Source: Deltaproteobacteria bacterium
Lineage (GTDB): Bacteria > UBA10199 > GCA-002796325 > JACPFF01
Length of the DNA: 64,000 nt
Assembly (NCBI GenBank): GCA_016210045.1
Contig: JACQUX010000009.1
Location: forward strand, 1-64,000
Reading direction: 5' to 3'
Below, piece after piece: positions 1 through 7,804 of the stretch. The notes below the pieces were generated by a model that saw nothing but the letters and a program-made list of their open reading frames with translations, had not been told where the DNA came from and made no database searches. The position numbers and the translations under genes are program-made. Position 1 is the first letter of the stretch; each line of letters starts with the position of its first letter.

Positions 1-90
1 AAACAAAATATTTGTGTACAAAATTTTCTGTAGCCGCAACAATGGCTCTCGGTCAGTTGTAAAATTAGTTAACAAAAAAGGAGGGGTACA

Positions 91-765
91 ATGCAGATCA
101 GAAACTATTACCTGGGGCTCGGTTTGGCGGCGGCGCTGCTCAGCGGGTGTGGAGCGGCGTCTACGGCAGGTACCGAGACCGCGAGCACGGCCAGCACGAG
201 CAGTACCGACGCGGCGGCTGCGGCTGTTGCCTCGTTGTTCAGTTCCGGAGCGGGGGCCAATATCGCGAAGGCCGCGAGCGTTGAAAGCCAGTCCCAAGAT
301 TTGGGGGACACCTGCAATTTTGTTGCGGCTGATTTGGCGCCGAGCACGGCAGTGCAAGTAAGTCCGTATCGGGATCCGGGTGCGTTTGGTTCGGTAAACG
401 CGCTGCTGAATGTCGACGCGGCACATTTCTGTACGCAGCCGGATGGAACGCCGAATGAGGGGGCGGGACCGGATGGTGAAGGGAAGCTCGCGGCCTTCGA
501 AATTACCGGTCAAGTCACCGGGGATTGCAATGGCACGACGATCCTGATGCAAAGCGGGTCGGTCGGGGTGTGGCGGAATACCGACAGCTATGAGCCGCAA
601 ATTTGGGGACAGTTTAACTTCGATGTCGAGGGAGAATCGTTGACACTCGACTGCACGCTCTATCTCCAGGGCAATGGCCAAGTTGCGTATGCCGATTGCT
701 CGGACCAAAACGGCAACACCGTGGTGCAAGATAGTTCCGAACAATGCCAATTCAACGACGAGTAG
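91..765 (+). CDS. Predicted lipoprotein of unknown function
   Basis: A 224-residue protein with a lipoprotein signal: a short positively charged start, a hydrophobic core and a lipobox LLSGC with the acylated Cys at residue 20. A low-complexity Ala/Ser/Thr linker (about residues 21-52) follows, then a Cys-containing globular part with several Gly/Asp-rich strands. The start is supported by AGGAGG six bases before the ATG. I do not recognise the family. It is a single-gene unit: a strong intrinsic terminator follows it and the next gene is convergent. Envelope location is inferred from the lipobox; the function is unknown. Confidence 0.75.
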   Translation: MQIRNYYLGLGLAAALLSGCGAASTAGTETASTASTSSTDAAAAAVASLFSSGAGANIAKAASVESQSQDLGDTCNFVAADLAPSTAVQVSPYRDPGAFGSVNALLNVDAAHFCTQPDGTPNEGAGPDGEGKLAAFEITGQVTGDCNGTTILMQSGSVGVWRNTDSYEPQIWGQFNFDVEGESLTLDCTLYLQGNGQVAYADCSDQNGNTVVQDSSEQCQFNDE

Positions 766-796
766 GCATTCCCACGCTACTCGGTCCGTGTGTTCA

Positions 797-829
797 CGGG
801 GCGCCCCTCTGCCGGGCGCCCCGTTTTAT
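797..829 (+). terminator. Rho-independent terminator of the lipoprotein gene
   Basis: A perfect 10-bp GC stem, CGGGGCGCCC (797-806) with GGGCGCCCCG (814-823), has a 7-base loop and is followed directly by TTTTATT. It lies 32 bases after the lipoprotein stop, before the end of the convergent gene. The T-tract is on the + side only, so it should act mainly on the lipoprotein transcript. Confidence 0.9.
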
Positions 830-843
830 TGCCTGAACCGATT

Positions 844-2070
844 TCAAGACGGGCGTTCCAGTGGCGTGTCTGTGGCGAGCGCGATCAGTTCGCGGAGGGC
901 GTGGTTGGCGTCTTGGGTCGTGTGGGGCAGCAGTGCGGCGAGGAGTCTGCGGCCACGCTGGAACTCTGCGGCCGTGAGCGGCTCGGCAAACGTGGCGCCC
1001 CATTCGGTGTTGGTCAGTTCCTCACAAAGACGGGCCAACAAGGAGAAGTCGCCGCTGGGGTCGGGTCGCGGCGCGGCCCTGTCGATGTCGGTCGCGATGG
1101 CGCGGGCCCAGTCATAGGCGCCGATCTCGAGACACCAACGATAGTGGAGGAGCAGCGTGTCGGTCTCCGCCGGGCGATACGTGTGTTGGTGTGTGACCAC
1201 TGTCGTATCCGCGATGCCCGGCAGGCAGTCTGCTGCCACTACGGTGGCGGCGACTGCGAGGACGGCACGGACTCGGAAGAGGAAGGGAAAATCGGTGCGG
1301 CGCTCCGGTTGTGTAGCGGCGATTTCTTGGAGGCGTTGGAGGGCGTGGGTCAGGAAGTCGTGCATGCGACTGTGGGGAAAGGTGCGCCGGATGGTTGTAT
1401 CCGCCATGCCGGCGGGCAGGCGGCGCGTCCATTCCCGAGACCAGTCCCGCAACAGGGCGGCGTAAGCGAGGCTGGTGTCCAGGGACGCATGCGGTTCATA
1501 AGTGCGCGCGCCGAGGGCGTTGACGATCGACACGGTCTGTTCCGTCGCGAGATCGCGGCGACCGCGTTGCCAGGCCGTGGTGATATCCTTGCGTCCTGTC
1601 GGGTAGCCGACGGTTGCGAGTGCGGCATCGAACGGACGTTGCCATCCATCCTGAATGTGATCCCACGCCAGACCACGCAGTGCCGCCAACACGGGGGGCG
1701 AGATCGGAGGGAGTCGGTCGCCTCTGGACGCGGAGTGTGAGCCTTCGTGTGCGGCGGCGTCATCGGGTGGGGGGGCGTTCCGGGCCGGCACTGGACGGCC
1801 GTGCGGGGAATCCGCGAAGCGCAGCGCATGCGGGGTCGGAGGTTCGGAGTTCCGAAGTTCCGAGGTTCTTCCTTGGGATGGATCCGAGATATGCATGGCC
1901 AATGCCGCGTCGGTCCGAAGGCCGTGCGCCGCAACAGGCCAGCCGCGTGAGACGTAAATCCATCCGTTTGGCAACGGGACGGCGATAGTGCCGAGCGGCA
2001 AGCGGACGCGGCGGAGATCGGCGGTGGCTGGGAGATAGCGGGCGGCACGAGGCACGGGACGCAGGGGCAT
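844..2070 (-). CDS. Orphan protein of unknown function
   Basis: A 408-residue reading frame, convergent with the lipoprotein gene. The N-terminal third is rich in Pro, Arg and Ser (low complexity, probably disordered, about residues 70-130). The C-terminal two thirds look alpha-helical with Ala/Leu/Arg-rich segments. There is no signal peptide or membrane segment, and I recognise no domain. The start is uncertain: no good Shine-Dalgarno precedes this ATG. A + strand ORF overlaps most of the gene, but this frame reads more like a protein. In composition it resembles the other orphan proteins of the window, but I find no sigma-28-like site upstream. Confidence 0.5.
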   Translation of the reverse strand: MPLRPVPRAARYLPATADLRRVRLPLGTIAVPLPNGWIYVSRGWPVAAHGLRTDAALAMHISDPSQGRTSELRNSEPPTPHALRFADSPHGRPVPARNAPPPDDAAAHEGSHSASRGDRLPPISPPVLAALRGLAWDHIQDGWQRPFDAALATVGYPTGRKDITTAWQRGRRDLATEQTVSIVNALGARTYEPHASLDTSLAYAALLRDWSREWTRRLPAGMADTTIRRTFPHSRMHDFLTHALQRLQEIAATQPERRTDFPFLFRVRAVLAVAATVVAADCLPGIADTTVVTHQHTYRPAETDTLLLHYRWCLEIGAYDWARAIATDIDRAAPRPDPSGDFSLLARLCEELTNTEWGATFAEPLTAAEFQRGRRLLAALLPHTTQDANHALRELIALATDTPLERPS

Positions 2071-2193
2071 GGCGCATCTCTAGCCATTGATATGTCGCAT
2101 AGTAAAGGATGTTTTTCTGAGGAACACGGAGCGATCCCGGAGAAAATCCAGCACGTTGGAATACGGTTAGCGCACTGCATCGTGACAATCCAC

Positions 2194-2220
2194 GCAACTT
2201 TTTCTTTGAAGGCGTCGATA
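2194..2220 (+). promoter_or_regulatory. Sigma-28-like promoter, site A
   Basis: GCAACTTTTT at 2194-2203 and TCGATA at 2215-2220. The G of GCAAC and the C of CGATA are 22 bases apart. It matches the shape of the FliA consensus (TAAAGTTT-N11-GCCGATAA) and eight other sites in this window. The expected transcript start lies about 20 bases before the ATG at 2248, with a Shine-Dalgarno in between. Confidence 0.7.
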
Positions 2221-2247
2221 TACACGGCACACGGAGGAATGACACCT

Positions 2248-4137
2248 ATGGCACTGACACCCGGATTGGTTCGACGCAATATGAGCACGGTGCGAGAGGC
2301 GCTTCGTGGGTTGCCGGCGCCGCAGGCGCAACGGTTGGCGAAGCGGCTGCAACGTGCCGAACAGGGCCTGAATAGGGGGCCGCGCTGGTTTGATTTTTTG
2401 CGTCCGGGCGACGACTGGCATCTCGCGTATCTGCAGCGTGCGAATGCGCGTGTGCTTGGCGTGGCGCGCGCAACGCAACTCGAGACGCTCGAGATCGTCG
2501 GCGATACCGTGCAACGGCGCCGAGCTGCGGCACTGGATCATGCGGCGCGACGTTTCGCCCCGACGGCCGGCGATTACGATCCGCGGATGCAATCCGTCAC
2601 CATCGACATCGGCGGGATCGAGGCCGGGGTCGCAGCGGCCGCGCGCGGCACATCGCCGCTCGCCCATGCAGTCAGTTTCGGGGCGCATTCGATCGACATT
2701 AATTTGGCAGGACTTCGGCTGAGTGCTCCGGTGCAGTTCACGTTTGCGCGCGGCGGTACCGGGTGCGACGGGTCGCAGGGCGTCGAGGCATTGGGGGCCG
2801 AACACGTTTTGGTGCGCATTGATGATAGACTAATCTCCCGACGACACGACGGGCGGCCGGGTCACTTGACGGTGACGTATGATCCCCTGCATCGGAGTGC
2901 GTCCTTCGTGGTCCAGGACCATGGGTCGACAAATGGGCCGCTGGTCGGTGCGACGCGGGTCACGCGGGGGACGAGTCAACAATTCGAGGCAGCGACGCTG
3001 CGTGGGGGGCAACGCGGTCTTGAACTGACGATCGGCGATTGGCCGGTGACTGTGGTCGTGGGGCAAGGCGCTGCGGCGGCAGGGCGAGGTCGTGCGGATG
3101 CGCCCGCCGAACCACCGCCCGATCGGGCGGCAGCGCGGATTCGTCGGTCGGTGGAATTACGTGAAGACGACCCGGTTGCCGTGGCGGAACGGCGTCGCGA
3201 CGCATTGGGTGGTCTCGACGATCTCCGTGAGGCGCCGGATCCCGCAGCCGCGCCGTTAGTCCGCGCGCGGGGGGCTAGCCCCGCCGTGGTGGAGGAGGGC
3301 TCGCATCCCTTTGTTGCGCGGGGTAGCAAAGAGCGGCAGTTACGCGAAGCGCTCGGGGGGCTGTTCGGGCCTGAGTGCCGGGTGAAGGTCTCGGAGCGGG
3401 ACAACGGCGATATTGCGGTCGAGGTGTTGCCGGCGGCGAGCGGCGAGGCCGGGCATCTACGCATCTCCCTCCCGGGTGATGTGGCGGTGGATGGCATGAT
3501 TGAAGTCGTCGCGGCCGTGTCGCAACACATCCGCCCCTTTGGGACGTCGGCGCGCGCTAACGTAGATGTCGATTTCTTCCGACGCCGTCACTACGACAGC
3601 ATGGTCGGCGTGTATCAGGGGGACATCCACGACGTGGAACTGGCCAGAATCCGCGGAAGCATCGCCTTTGCGGGCCCAAGCGGCGGGGGTTCGCTGACGA
3701 GCGCGTGGTTGCCGCAGGTCGATCGTGACGGAGTGATGGGTTCGTGGACGAGTGCCGACGTGCAGCGAGCCCGCAGCGCTCCCCCCGGCATTACATTCAA
3801 CCTGCCGTGGCCGGACGCGGGGTATCTGTATCAGCACGAAGGTCGTTGGTATTACCATCGCAACGCTGCCGATGCGGCGCGGCTGCTCCTGAACGACGCG
3901 TGCGCGCGTGCATGTGCGGCGCTGCGTCGTTTTACGCGACTCAATCCGGACGTGACCGCGCGGGCAGAAGACATGTTCCATCATGGGAGGGTGCCGGGCG
4001 TGGTCTATTTCCCGCATCAGGATCGGGACGTCAGCGCCGAAAATCCGCTGAATCGCGTTGCGTCCGCGTTGCCGCCGAATGCGCGCATCCTTGATCCCGC
4101 GCACTTGTTGCCCTCCGTCGTGCCGCAGCGTCGGTGA
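2248..4137 (+). CDS. FHA-domain protein, first of two paralogues
   Basis: About 629 residues. The ATG at 2248 is chosen because GGAGG lies 10 bases before it; the frame is open further upstream, but that would cover the promoter. An FHA-like fold is suggested around residues 150-275 by an SRRH motif near residue 195 and a GSTNG turn near residue 226; FHA domains bind phosphothreonine peptides. A Pro/Arg/Asp-rich linker follows, then a C-terminal region that can be aligned by eye with the next gene's product: a VxVD strand, an invariant Tyr, an AR-rich stretch, a Ser-Gly loop, Trp, and VDxxGVxGxxT. It is preceded by sigma-28-like site A and has no signal peptide. The partner and kinase are unknown; no Ser/Thr kinase gene is in the window. 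Confidence 0.7.
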   Translation: MALTPGLVRRNMSTVREALRGLPAPQAQRLAKRLQRAEQGLNRGPRWFDFLRPGDDWHLAYLQRANARVLGVARATQLETLEIVGDTVQRRRAAALDHAARRFAPTAGDYDPRMQSVTIDIGGIEAGVAAAARGTSPLAHAVSFGAHSIDINLAGLRLSAPVQFTFARGGTGCDGSQGVEALGAEHVLVRIDDRLISRRHDGRPGHLTVTYDPLHRSASFVVQDHGSTNGPLVGATRVTRGTSQQFEAATLRGGQRGLELTIGDWPVTVVVGQGAAAAGRGRADAPAEPPPDRAAARIRRSVELREDDPVAVAERRRDALGGLDDLREAPDPAAAPLVRARGASPAVVEEGSHPFVARGSKERQLREALGGLFGPECRVKVSERDNGDIAVEVLPAASGEAGHLRISLPGDVAVDGMIEVVAAVSQHIRPFGTSARANVDVDFFRRRHYDSMVGVYQGDIHDVELARIRGSIAFAGPSGGGSLTSAWLPQVDRDGVMGSWTSADVQRARSAPPGITFNLPWPDAGYLYQHEGRWYYHRNAADAARLLLNDACARACAALRRFTRLNPDVTARAEDMFHHGRVPGVVYFPHQDRDVSAENPLNRVASALPPNARILDPAHLLPSVVPQRR

Positions 4138-4160
4138 GAGAGGAAACATCGGTCGACTCG

Positions 4161-4247
4161 GACCCTCATCCTCCGCCTCCGGCGGAACCTTCACCCCGTC
4201 GGGGTGAGGGGAAAATATGGAAGTCAGGTCTACTCAGGCAACTTTTT
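4161..4247. repeat. Intergenic hairpin repeat ending at a sigma-28-like -35 element
   Basis: This stretch recurs at 7675-7762 with about 80% identity by eye. Shared parts: GACCCTCAYCCTCCGCCT, a short inverted GGCGGA segment, a CCCCGTCG...GAGGGGAAAATATGGAA block, and TCAGGTC..TCAGGCAAC running straight into the T-tract of the promoter. It fills the gap between the two FHA genes. Confidence 0.8.
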
Positions 4248-4264
4248 CCGTGCGGCGGTCGATA
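4238..4264 (+). promoter_or_regulatory. Sigma-28-like promoter, site B
   Basis: GCAACTTTTT at 4238-4247 and CGATA at 4260-4264, with a G-to-C register of 22 as at site A. It sits at the 3' edge of the repeated intergenic element. The predicted leader before the ATG at 4320 is about 50 bases and contains GGAGGA. Confidence 0.7.
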
Positions 4265-4319
4265 TAGGGACGAGGGGTGCAGGTCAGTCGGCGGAACGTT
4301 TGCCGGAGGAGTGGATCGT

Positions 4320-5738
4320 ATGGGCGTAGGACGCAATGGGGTCGGGAATGGATCGAATATCACGGCGCGTTTGGCGGCGGCGCGGGCGCGGTTGATGCGC
4401 ACGCCGAACCCTCCACCGCAGGCCCAGGCGTTGGTGCAACGTGCTGAGCGAGTGGCCGCAAAACAAGTCGGCCCGCTTGGCCGGCTTATCGGCCGGGCAC
4501 AGGATCATTATCGTACCGCTGCGGCGGGGTTGTTGGATCGATTCGACGCGTTGGTCCAGCCACGAGCGGAGCGGGCGCGAGTGGGACTGTTTCGAGAGCG
4601 GGCGGCCGATTTGGGTGCCGAACCGGTGGCGGGGCGGACGGCGCTGTTGCCGGGTGATGCACCGCCGAGCGCGGGACGACCAGCGGCCTCTGACCGCATG
4701 GCCGCATTGAAGCAACGTGTCACAGCGACTGGCCACGGTCTGATCATCGATCTCGATGGTTGGGAGGGGCGGGTCGAATTTGTTCTAGGGCGAAATTCCG
4801 ATACCCTTGCTCCAATTAACAGTGGACGTGTGTCTCGGCAACATGCCCGGGTGACCTGGGTCCCGACGGCGCGTGAAGTGACGATCACGGATTTGGGATC
4901 ATCGAACGGCGTGTATGTCGGAGGTCGTCGCATCACAGGGAGTCACTCATTGACTGTTCCGTCGGACCAGGATCGGGTGGAATTCAATTTGGCGGACGTG
5001 TCTGATTTCCGCGTAGTATTGCAATTGCCGCGAGGTGCGCAGGCCCGAACGGTGGCTTCTTTCCCGGCAGCGCGACCGCAGTCGGCAGCGGCAGTCGCGG
5101 CGATGCCGACGCTCAGCGCGGCGGAGGTACAGATGACAGTCGCGAATGCGGTGAGCGCGGGGCCGAATCGCCTGACTGTGACCGCGCGTGCCGGTGGGCG
5201 CTTCGATATCCGAATCATGCCGGATGCCGAGAGCGCGCCGCGACGGCGCGGGCAAATTCACGTCTTGTTGCCGACGACGGTGACCGTGCCGGAACTCAAC
5301 GCCATTTTCGCCCGACTCGACTGGCCGGCTTTGTTTGCGGAAGGCGTTCCGAGTGTGCAGGTGGCGATCGACTGGGTCACTCCGGATATGTACCAGAACG
5401 TGCTCGGCGGGATGACGATTGGCGGCGATGCGGCGGGACGTGCCCGCATGGCACGTGAAGGGATGATTTCGATTATGTCGGGATCGGGAAAGACGGCCAT
5501 TAAACAGTGGCGAGTCGATCAGCACGGCGTTGATGGGACGTTCACGGTTGCGGATCTGACGAATGCGCATGGCATGGTCCCGACGGTGAATTGCGTGGTC
5601 CCTTGGGAGAGCGGGCGTCGGGCAGCGGAGCAGGTGCAAATCCTGCAACGGCGCTTGGCGGCGCATTTAAGTGGATATGAAGAGGTCGAAGCGATGGAAT
5701 TGTATGGGCGTCTGTTTGATTCTACATCACGACGTTGA
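4320..5738 (+). CDS. FHA-domain protein, second of two paralogues
   Basis: About 472 residues from the ATG at 4320, which has GGAGGA nine bases upstream. The N-terminus is helical and Ala/Arg-rich. A clear FHA domain occupies about residues 145-230, with LGRNSD, the VSRQHA motif (phosphopeptide-binding Ser/Arg/His) and DLGSSNG. The C-terminal part (about residues 285-420) shares the pattern seen in the preceding protein: VxVxxDW, an invariant Tyr followed by GG, an ARxxR stretch, an SGSGK loop, Trp, and VDxxGVDGTFTVADL. The two proteins are therefore probably tandem duplicates with a shared, unrecognised C-terminal domain. The stop overlaps the upstream reading frame of the acyltransferase-like gene, so the two are likely co-transcribed. 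Confidence 0.75.
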   Translation: MGVGRNGVGNGSNITARLAAARARLMRTPNPPPQAQALVQRAERVAAKQVGPLGRLIGRAQDHYRTAAAGLLDRFDALVQPRAERARVGLFRERAADLGAEPVAGRTALLPGDAPPSAGRPAASDRMAALKQRVTATGHGLIIDLDGWEGRVEFVLGRNSDTLAPINSGRVSRQHARVTWVPTAREVTITDLGSSNGVYVGGRRITGSHSLTVPSDQDRVEFNLADVSDFRVVLQLPRGAQARTVASFPAARPQSAAAVAAMPTLSAAEVQMTVANAVSAGPNRLTVTARAGGRFDIRIMPDAESAPRRRGQIHVLLPTTVTVPELNAIFARLDWPALFAEGVPSVQVAIDWVTPDMYQNVLGGMTIGGDAAGRARMAREGMISIMSGSGKTAIKQWRVDQHGVDGTFTVADLTNAHGMVPTVNCVVPWESGRRAAEQVQILQRRLAAHLSGYEEVEAMELYGRLFDSTSRR

Positions 5739-5752
5739 TCATAAAGGCAGTC

Positions 5753-7582
5753 ATGTTCCAATCCGGACGCACGCGTGCTGCAAATCTTCACCGTAACGAT
5801 GGACTGTCGTTTGCGCCGCAACATCTGAGGCGAGAACGGCTGCGGCAAAATCTGGTGCGGTTGCAAGAAGGACTCTTAGGTGATCCCGCGCGTGTGCTGG
5901 ACGCATCCGATGCGATGGGCGTGGTGCGGGTCGTCGGGCAAATAGTTGCGGGAACGCGGGCGGGGCGAAAATTGGACGTCGGTTCGCTGCGGATCAGCGA
6001 TGGCTCGGATCCGGTCGAGGTGGCGCGGGCGTTGGCGCGTGTGACCGGCAAGGCGTATGGCGGCTTCGCCGACGCGCTGAGCGAGATCCGGCATTTGGAT
6101 ATGCCCGGGCGCTTTGCGGAACTGGTCGGCGCGCCATTATCGGCCGTGCCCGCAGCGGAGGCGTTGTCGACTCCGTGTCCGGAACCGCTCCTGTTCCCCG
6201 ATGCCCCGGAGTATGCCGCGCGGGCGCGTGGGTTGCGTATTCAAGGAATGGCTTGGGCATTGGCGGCCGGCTGGCCGTGGGGTGTAGGCGTCAGCGCTGC
6301 GGCGTTAGGCAGTCTCGCCGCAGTCGTGGCTGGATTGTTTGGCCCGCTTGCCGGAGGCGTGGCTGTGGTGAGCGGCGCCGCCACGTTGTGGGGCGGGACG
6401 ATGGCAGTGGCCCACAGGGCACGCGCGCTGCATCCTGCCGAAGTGGCATTCTTAGAGCGGGCGGCGCAGGCGCCCGTTCCGTTTGACGCGTGGGCCGCGT
6501 TTTTTGCCCAATTCGCCGGGAACGTCGCAACGGCATCGACAGCGAGCGCCGAAAGCGCGGCGTCCGTGGTGGAACAGACCGTCGCGGAGTTGGCGAAGAG
6601 TCGCGGGCCATATCCCGACCGCGCGCCGGTATTTTCCACTCGTGCCGGGATGTGGCCCCATTTGGACGATTGTGCCGCGCTGGTCTCGTTGCTGAGTCGC
6701 AGCGCGCTGCCAGACGCCACGGTCTGGCGCCATCTCTCCGGCGCGGTTCCGCTGGCGATGTTGCAACGACTCAATTGGCAGCCGTATGTCTATCGCGTCG
6801 ATCGCTTGGCGGCCGTGGCGCAGGCGCAAGCGGAAGGAAAGCGCGTCATCTTTGTGGTCACCCATCGCTCCCATTACGATACTCCGACGATCCTCGGGTT
6901 CCTGCGGATGTTTGCGCCGGCTATTGCCGCGAAGGATGACTTGTTGACCGCGCCGTGGATCGGGCTCTCCGCGTTGCGCCATCCGTGGCGGCCCACGCAG
7001 TGGCGGCATGACGGGGCGTTGGCCATTGGTGACTGCATTATCGTCGATCGCGATTCCCCACAGGCGCGCGCACATTTACGGGCGCAGGCGTTGCAACGCT
7101 TCGACGCCGACCGCAGCGTGCTCATCTTCGGTCCCGGCACCCGCGACCACACGCCGATCCCTGGATTTGAATATGGCCTCTCCCCGTTCACTGCCGGGAT
7201 GGTCAATGTTGCGACGGCAACGCGGACGCGAGGAGAAGACGTGCTCTTCGTGCCGATTTACCTGGTGGGGCCGGGGAGTACGATGGGCACCGATGGCGGC
7301 CGATTTTTGAAGCATGGGATCCGTTTGAATCAGCGGATGATCATGGGGGTCGGGGAGCCGCTGGCATTTTCGGACCTCGAGGCCGCGTGGGATGTCGCGC
7401 AAGAGGGGATAGTCCGGACCGCGCAGCGGCAGAATGGGCGCGGTGGGGAGGCGTTAGCCCCGGAGCAACGGGAACGACTCCATGTGCGTTGGGTGACCGG
7501 CCGAATCTGGGCCGCGACCGCGCGCGAACTACTGCCATTACAACGGTTTGCGCACGGATGGGAGCCGCCGTTGGAGGAATAG
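5753..7582 (+). CDS. Membrane-associated acyltransferase-like protein (LPLAT superfamily)
   Basis: About 609 residues from the ATG at 5753 (AAAGG just upstream; a TTG at 5735 overlapping the previous stop is possible). The C-terminal half carries the PlsC/PlsB-type motif order: block I THRSHYDTP (HX4D near residue 369), block II as CIIVDRD, block III as FGPGTRD, block IV as LFVPIYLVGPG. Acyltransferases of this superfamily move acyl groups to glycerolipids. In block III the usual Glu (as in PEGT) is absent, so substrate handling may differ. A Gly/Ala-rich hydrophobic segment (about residues 165-220) looks like a membrane hairpin. The N-terminal 160 residues are unrecognised. It lies 15 bases after the second FHA gene, which suggests phospho-dependent coupling; that is inference. 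Confidence 0.65.
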   Translation: MFQSGRTRAANLHRNDGLSFAPQHLRRERLRQNLVRLQEGLLGDPARVLDASDAMGVVRVVGQIVAGTRAGRKLDVGSLRISDGSDPVEVARALARVTGKAYGGFADALSEIRHLDMPGRFAELVGAPLSAVPAAEALSTPCPEPLLFPDAPEYAARARGLRIQGMAWALAAGWPWGVGVSAAALGSLAAVVAGLFGPLAGGVAVVSGAATLWGGTMAVAHRARALHPAEVAFLERAAQAPVPFDAWAAFFAQFAGNVATASTASAESAASVVEQTVAELAKSRGPYPDRAPVFSTRAGMWPHLDDCAALVSLLSRSALPDATVWRHLSGAVPLAMLQRLNWQPYVYRVDRLAAVAQAQAEGKRVIFVVTHRSHYDTPTILGFLRMFAPAIAAKDDLLTAPWIGLSALRHPWRPTQWRHDGALAIGDCIIVDRDSPQARAHLRAQALQRFDADRSVLIFGPGTRDHTPIPGFEYGLSPFTAGMVNVATATRTRGEDVLFVPIYLVGPGSTMGTDGGRFLKHGIRLNQRMIMGVGEPLAFSDLEAAWDVAQEGIVRTAQRQNGRGGEALAPEQRERLHVRWVTGRIWAATARELLPLQRFAHGWEPPLEE

Positions 7583-7609
7583 CCGCAGTAGCCGCGCAGC
7601 ACGAGTTGT

Positions 7610-7650
7610 CCCCTCTCCCTTTGGGGAGAGGGCTGGGTGAGGGGGAGCGC
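7610..7650. repeat. Intergenic repeat type A (CCCTCTCCC...GGGTGAGGGGGAG)
   Basis: The sequence CCCTCTCCCTTTGGGGAGAGGG followed by CTGGGTGAGGGGGAG forms a hairpin by its first part. The same element is seen at 20301-20343 and, split by inserts, near 43015-43140 and 44614-44740. An inverted variant is at 13058-13129. Confidence 0.8.
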
Positions 7651-7674
7651 AACAAGGGAAATCAGGTCGATGCA

Positions 7675-7762
7675 GACCCTCACCCTCCGCCTAAGGCGGA
7701 ACTCTCTCCCCCGTCGTGGAGAGGGGAAAATATGGAAATCAGGTCGATTCAGGCAACATTTT
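7675..7762. repeat. Second copy of the intergenic repeat attached to a sigma-28-like promoter
   Basis: Copy of the 4161-4247 element. Both copies keep the GAGGGGAAAATATGGAA block and end in TCAGGCAAC plus the T-tract of a sigma-28-like site. This indicates that repeat and promoter were duplicated as one cassette, or that both arose when the neighbouring genes duplicated. Confidence 0.8.
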
Positions 7763-7779
7763 TGGCTTGCGGCCGATAA
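7753..7779 (+). promoter_or_regulatory. Sigma-28-like promoter, site C
   Basis: GCAACATTTTT at 7753-7763 and GGCCGATAA at 7771-7779, register 21. The -10 part is nearly identical to the FliA consensus GCCGATAA. The ATG of the next gene is 25 bases further on. Confidence 0.75.
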
Positions 7780-7804
7780 CGGTTGTATTAAGGGGCGGTA
7801 CTCT

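Noticed and set aside
1-90. GCAACAATGG at about 36 as a tenth sigma-28-like site
   Set aside because: There is no T-run and no CGATA box 21-22 bases further on.
790-1740. 316-residue + strand ORF
   Set aside because: It overlaps the 408-residue - strand frame almost wholly. It starts within the terminator region, has no ribosome site and reads as Gly/Arg/Val-rich shadow translation.
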